This document shows, piece after piece, positions 59,866 through 64,000 of a DNA stretch of 64,000 nucleotides. The stretch is from Certhia americana (taxonomy: Eukaryota > Chordata > Aves > Passeriformes > Certhiidae). The translations under genes were made by a program, and so were the position numbers. Under the pieces are notes generated by a model. It saw nothing but the letters and a program-made list of their open reading frames with translations, made no database searches and was not told where the DNA came from. The number at the start of each line of letters is the position of its first letter. The first letter of the stretch is position 1. The stretch is from contig CM031879.1 of NCBI GenBank assembly GCA_018697195.1, positions 41,009,715 through 41,073,714 on the forward strand, read 5' to 3'.

Positions 59866-62800
59866 GTAAGAACTGTACTAAAACTGGAATTGAAATAAGA
59901 AGATATCATAAATATTTATGCTTTCAAGTGCTTGGGTGCCATTTGAGTTGTTAGGTCTTTTTATATCCCCACCTTTCACCTGTTGTTGAAGGATATTTCT
60001 CTGCTAATTTATTTTTAGAGAAAACATTTTTTGTTATGACGGTAAATTACAAGATTTACAAGCTAATTTTTTGGCAGTATTTACAGAGAATTTAAGTTAA
60101 AATGAACAAGATATGGCCTCTGCTCAAATGTGAAAGCACAACAGATATGGCATTATCTGTCATACAACAGGCTGGCATCTCTCCTCAGAATTCTTTCTAT
60201 ATGCCTTAGATGAATTTGAAATAAATTTGGGTAACATGTTCCCTATTATGTAATGAGCATTCTGTTTGGTCTACCCAGACAAAACACATACAAGTTCTAC
60301 CTCATTGTAATTTTATGTGCTCAGTTTTTAAGAGGCATTGCTTTTTACCCATTGGGCTGAAATATTTATAAGTAAAAAACCAAATTTGCAAAACCTGCAT
60401 TTTTCCATGAATCAAATAAAGTGGAAACCTAGTAAAAGTTTCAAGTTATAAACTATTAATCAAGGTGAAAATTAGACATTATATTGCTATGGAAATAATG
60501 ATTTTGAGTCACCTTAATTGACTTAACCCTCCTGGAATAAAATACTGAATCTCCAAGCTATAATATTCTTTCTAGTAATCTGAATGCTAAACAAGATCAT
60601 TATGATTAATGGCTATCATAATTAATGTAGAATGAATTAATAATGACTTTTGATTTTTTAGTGAAATAATAGCTGGAATCTTCTGTGGTGTATTTTATGT
60701 CTAAAAAGGATTAATATTTTATTACATACCATTAAATGATGTGGAACTGCTATTCTTCATTTGCTTTGAAAAGAAATATATTGTAGCTTAGTGTTTATCA
60801 GGTAGTAAAAGCTCATTAGATTAGGTATATTTATGCAGGAAGTGTGTAGTATATGTCATTAAAAAGAAATTAAATTTCTGGACATGGAACACTTATAATG
60901 AGGTGTATCCAGACTCAATCTGAATTGCAACAACAAACCTTTTAAAATTAATAATAATTAATTTCATGCTTTATTTTCAAAACAGGGCTTTCAAAACTAA
61001 ATAGGGAATTGTATACTCAACAGTATCAACAGATACATGTTGATTTTTGATACTCAAACTTTTTTTTTTTTTAATAATATGTGAATGCATATACCAAAGG
61101 ACATTTATCTTTATTTCTGAGAAAATAAATGTTTGAGACAGAGTAAGGATGACAGAAGATAAATAATGGGGGCTTGAGACTTTATAGTATAATCAGCTCT
61201 TTTTTTTTTTTTTTATTTTGTTGTGATACTAACAACTATATAATACCAATTCTCTATGCTTGCATAAAAGTTCAGGACAGTACTTACTTAAAGTTAGTGG
61301 CACTTGAGAAATTTGATTTCAAATGCTGTAAATGACAAGTTATTGAGACTGAAAATATTTGTCCCAAAGTTTTGTTTCAGGTTAAAGCAGTATTTTTTTC
61401 TGCTGCATTTGTCTTGGATTTTGAGGGTTTCTTTGATTTTTGTGTAGCTCCATCTTAGTTGGTTATGAAATAGATGACTTCCAAAATGAGCACAAATTAC
61501 ATATACTTTGACAGAATTGTGGAGAAATTATGCTATATTTTTGTGTGTATTTATTCAAATCCTCCTAAATATTTTTCCCGATATGAAATGGATTTAGAAG
61601 ATGTTTTCTGCAAAAATGACAATTACCTAATGAATTCTGAATACAGTATATTTCTGAATTCAAGTGTCTGAATTTTCTCTCTTTTAATACGACAGGATTT
61701 TCTTTTCTCATATGGCAGGCAGCACCACTGGGGCTTCCCAGCTTGCTCTCCTCTCACTTCCCAGAAGTTTCACCCCAAAATTCTTTTTGCCATAAACTGT
61801 GAAATTCTGTGTTCCTTAACAGGATGGCTTTTGGGCAGCTTTATAAATGAAAGCTACCATATTTGTACAGAGAGCCTGACACAGTTTTTTGCTGTTAATT
61901 TAAAGAATCAGAAAATACACCGATCAATTAAAGAAGAAAATGGAATGAGGCAGCTGAATCCCCAAGATTCAGAATCTTGTTGCCATTAGTCTGTGTACAC
62001 AAATAGATAAAGAAACCAGTTCTTTAGACTGTCTCTGACTTTAAGGGAAATGTCAGTATTCAGGATGAGGATCTTGTAGCCTAATCCCAGTGTGCTTGCT
62101 CCCACACCTGTTTCACATAGATGTCCCAAGTCCCAACACCTGAAAATAGAAACAACTTTACGTGTCACATCATTCCTCTGTGTGCTGCTAAGAGAATAGA
62201 CATCAGTGAGATACCAAACAATGTTGTACAAACAACAGTTAGCAGAGGAAGAGGAGATCCAAGGCAGAAATGTTCATGTCTGCCTTCAGCCTGAGAGATC
62301 ATGCATGGCTGTGCCTGTTTGCAAAGCAGTGGAAAAATCCTGTCCTCAGAAATCCATCCACCATGACAGAGGTGTATCATTTTCATTTGCTTTATCTCCT
62401 TTCTTATGATTGTTTTACAATACCGGGCCTGCCAGGCTGATTCTAACTGAACAGATCTCACATCACCTCACTGTCTTGAGGAAGAAGAGGGGACTGGTCT
62501 CGGTGGGGAAGCTGTGGGCAGCCAGACAACATTCCTGGCATCAGTGTGCCTCTGTGATGGACATGTAGTCTCAGCTCTTCATGGTTAATTCCTAATGAAA
62601 CTTTGAAACTCTGGGACAGGTTAAGCTCTGTAAAGGTCTTGAATTTGATTAGTTGAACAATTTTCTGGCTGAGTAAACTTCCTGGGCCATTTTCTGAAAA
62701 GTCTGCTGAAGTAGAATGCTGGAGCTCTACTAAGAAGTGGGGCACAAGGTTAGTTTTATCCTTCTAGAGTTATCATAGAAAAGTAGAACTTTTATTTTCA

Positions 62801-64000
62801 CCAGTCCTTCTTGCTGCACTGGGGAAACCAATCAATCTCATGGGCAATAACCTTTGACCTTTCCCTCTGTCACCTACAAAGCAGCTGCTGTGCATTAATT
62901 TAAAAAAACCCAAACCAGATGTAATTTATCCACTCTTGTTTTTTGCACCAACTAAACAGAGCAGTTTACTTCATCCTGATTCTACCTATTTTTTTTTTTT
63001 TTTCCTACTGGGAGCACAAGTAATAAAAAGCAACCTTATTTAAAAATCACTGCAGTGGGCTTGTGATAGTTGTTCAATAGTTTCAATGTTGCACTAGTTG
63101 TTTGATGGTCATGCACGTTCCCACCAGATCTGAACACATTAAAGAGCTGAGGAAAGCCTTTTTCCTTCTTAACAGAAGAATCAATTTGGCTTATCACATA
63201 GGTTCAGGCTGATAAAATTAAATTATGTGTACTGAGGAGATGGAATTCTTGCAATTATTTTAGCCTCCAAAGAAATAAATTCTAACCAGCACTGATATTC
63301 AAGCCAGACCAGATAAATAGATAAATGCATAAAGATAGACAAGGTGATTTTTTTTTTTAGTTGGTAGTGAGGTTTTTTTCCTTTTTTTTTTTTTTTTAGT
63401 GTACAGAAGAGCAATATTACAAGGTACTTTCTTGGATTCATTGCCTTCTGAGACAAAAGAAATCTGAAACCTTAAAGTAGGCTTAGAGGATTAGAACTCA
63501 GGCTGAAAAGGACCATTTTTTTGTTTCATACTCCTATGAGGTCCATTGGCATATGGAACTAATTTCAAGGTTCTACATTTCCCCAGACACACAATCAAGA
63601 AAGGCTGCATGTAGGAAGATGCAAGATGCAAGTGACTTCATTGACCTCAGAAGTGTAATCTCCAAAGTCCAGCTCCTTGTGATAAAATACTTATTGATAC
63701 CACACATTTGTGCCCTTTGGCTAGTCTTCTTTCCAGAACTCACAAGAATTTGGTGTTTTTGCATATATTGAGATTTGGAGGCATTTAACTACTAATTTTA
63801 CTAATAAATCTAAAATAAACTGCTTTTTTTTCATCATTAAATACTTAGAATTCCTATAAACAACACATGAAGGTGTTTGTTAAGTTTTTTTTACTCAATT
63901 TCTCATCTGTAAAGATATAAAGTAGCAAACACTTTCACAACTTTGTTCCACAACACATCAATGTCAGAATGTTTGTTCCTCCACTAACAGGCACAAATAT
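59866..64000. other. AT-rich non-coding stretch
   Basis: No supported gene. T tracts lie at 61060-61072, 61200-61214, 62989-63003, 63348-63358 and 63382-63397. A dense group of TAAT/ATTA words lies at 60445-60680. The segment 62420-62740 has somewhat higher G+C but no recognisable content. A weak CR1-like phrase (aggctgaaaaggacc, near 63501) was not called. Confidence 0.65.

Noticed and set aside
63495..63560. CR1-like antisense 3' phrase (aggctgaaaaggacc)
   Set aside because: Similarity ends after about 15 bases, so it is not separable from chance.
1..64000. CRISPR arrays, bacterial operons, tRNA or rRNA genes
   Set aside because: No regularly spaced repeats, ribosome-binding pattern, cloverleaf or rRNA motif was seen. 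The repeat content is avian.

Overview
The window reads as non-coding DNA from a bird genome. It is AT-rich throughout, CpG-poor outside one block, and has no operon-like structure. Its recognisable interspersed repeats are almost all CR1 (chicken repeat 1) LINEs, including the avian CR1 3' end (gggttggaagggacc... on the + strand, that is, the antisense of the element) and tails of the ATTCTATGATTCT type. One endogenous-retrovirus-type solo LTR is present. I saw no Alu, L1, mammalian SINE, bacterial or phage feature. I cannot name the species or the locus from sequence alone.

No protein-coding gene, exon, tRNA or rRNA could be supported. The longest open frame (59117-59821, +) runs antisense through a CR1 element, and the other short frames look like chance frames in AT-rich DNA or low-complexity translations. 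The window is best read as an intergenic gene desert or the interior of a very large intron.

Layout. 1-14.1 kb: AT-rich unique sequence with poly-T/poly-A tracts, a GTTT-rich tract, short direct duplications and three short palindromes. 14.1-14.35 kb: an unexplained GC-richer island. 14,633-15,344: a solo LTR on the - strand with CpGs retained and a tandem duplication in its U3. 15.3-27.4 kb: unique AT-rich sequence with microsatellites and one copy of an old palindromic repeat. 27.4-27.75 kb and 34.95-35.1 kb: ancient CR1 remnants. 40.6-41.6 kb: about 1 kb of a very old CR1/L3-like element in which the reverse-transcriptase core can still be read on the - strand. 45.99-46.04 and 47.24-47.30 kb: further old palindromic repeat remnants. 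49.78-50.47 kb: a composite CR1 in which the end of ORF1 (SGNH/esterase-like) and the start of ORF2 (endonuclease) lie directly next to a CR1 3' UTR, with the rest of ORF2 missing. 56.5-56.8 kb and 59.1-59.87 kb: two younger CR1 3' ends, the second carrying the ORF2 C-terminus. 60-64 kb: unique AT-rich sequence with a dense cluster of TAAT/ATTA cores and several T tracts.

All recognised CR1 copies and the LTR lie on the - strand. I did not find a previously undescribed system. The items most worth a second look are the internally deleted CR1 at 49.8-50.5 kb, the CpG-rich solo LTR with its duplicated U3 segment, and the recurring palindromic repeat family.
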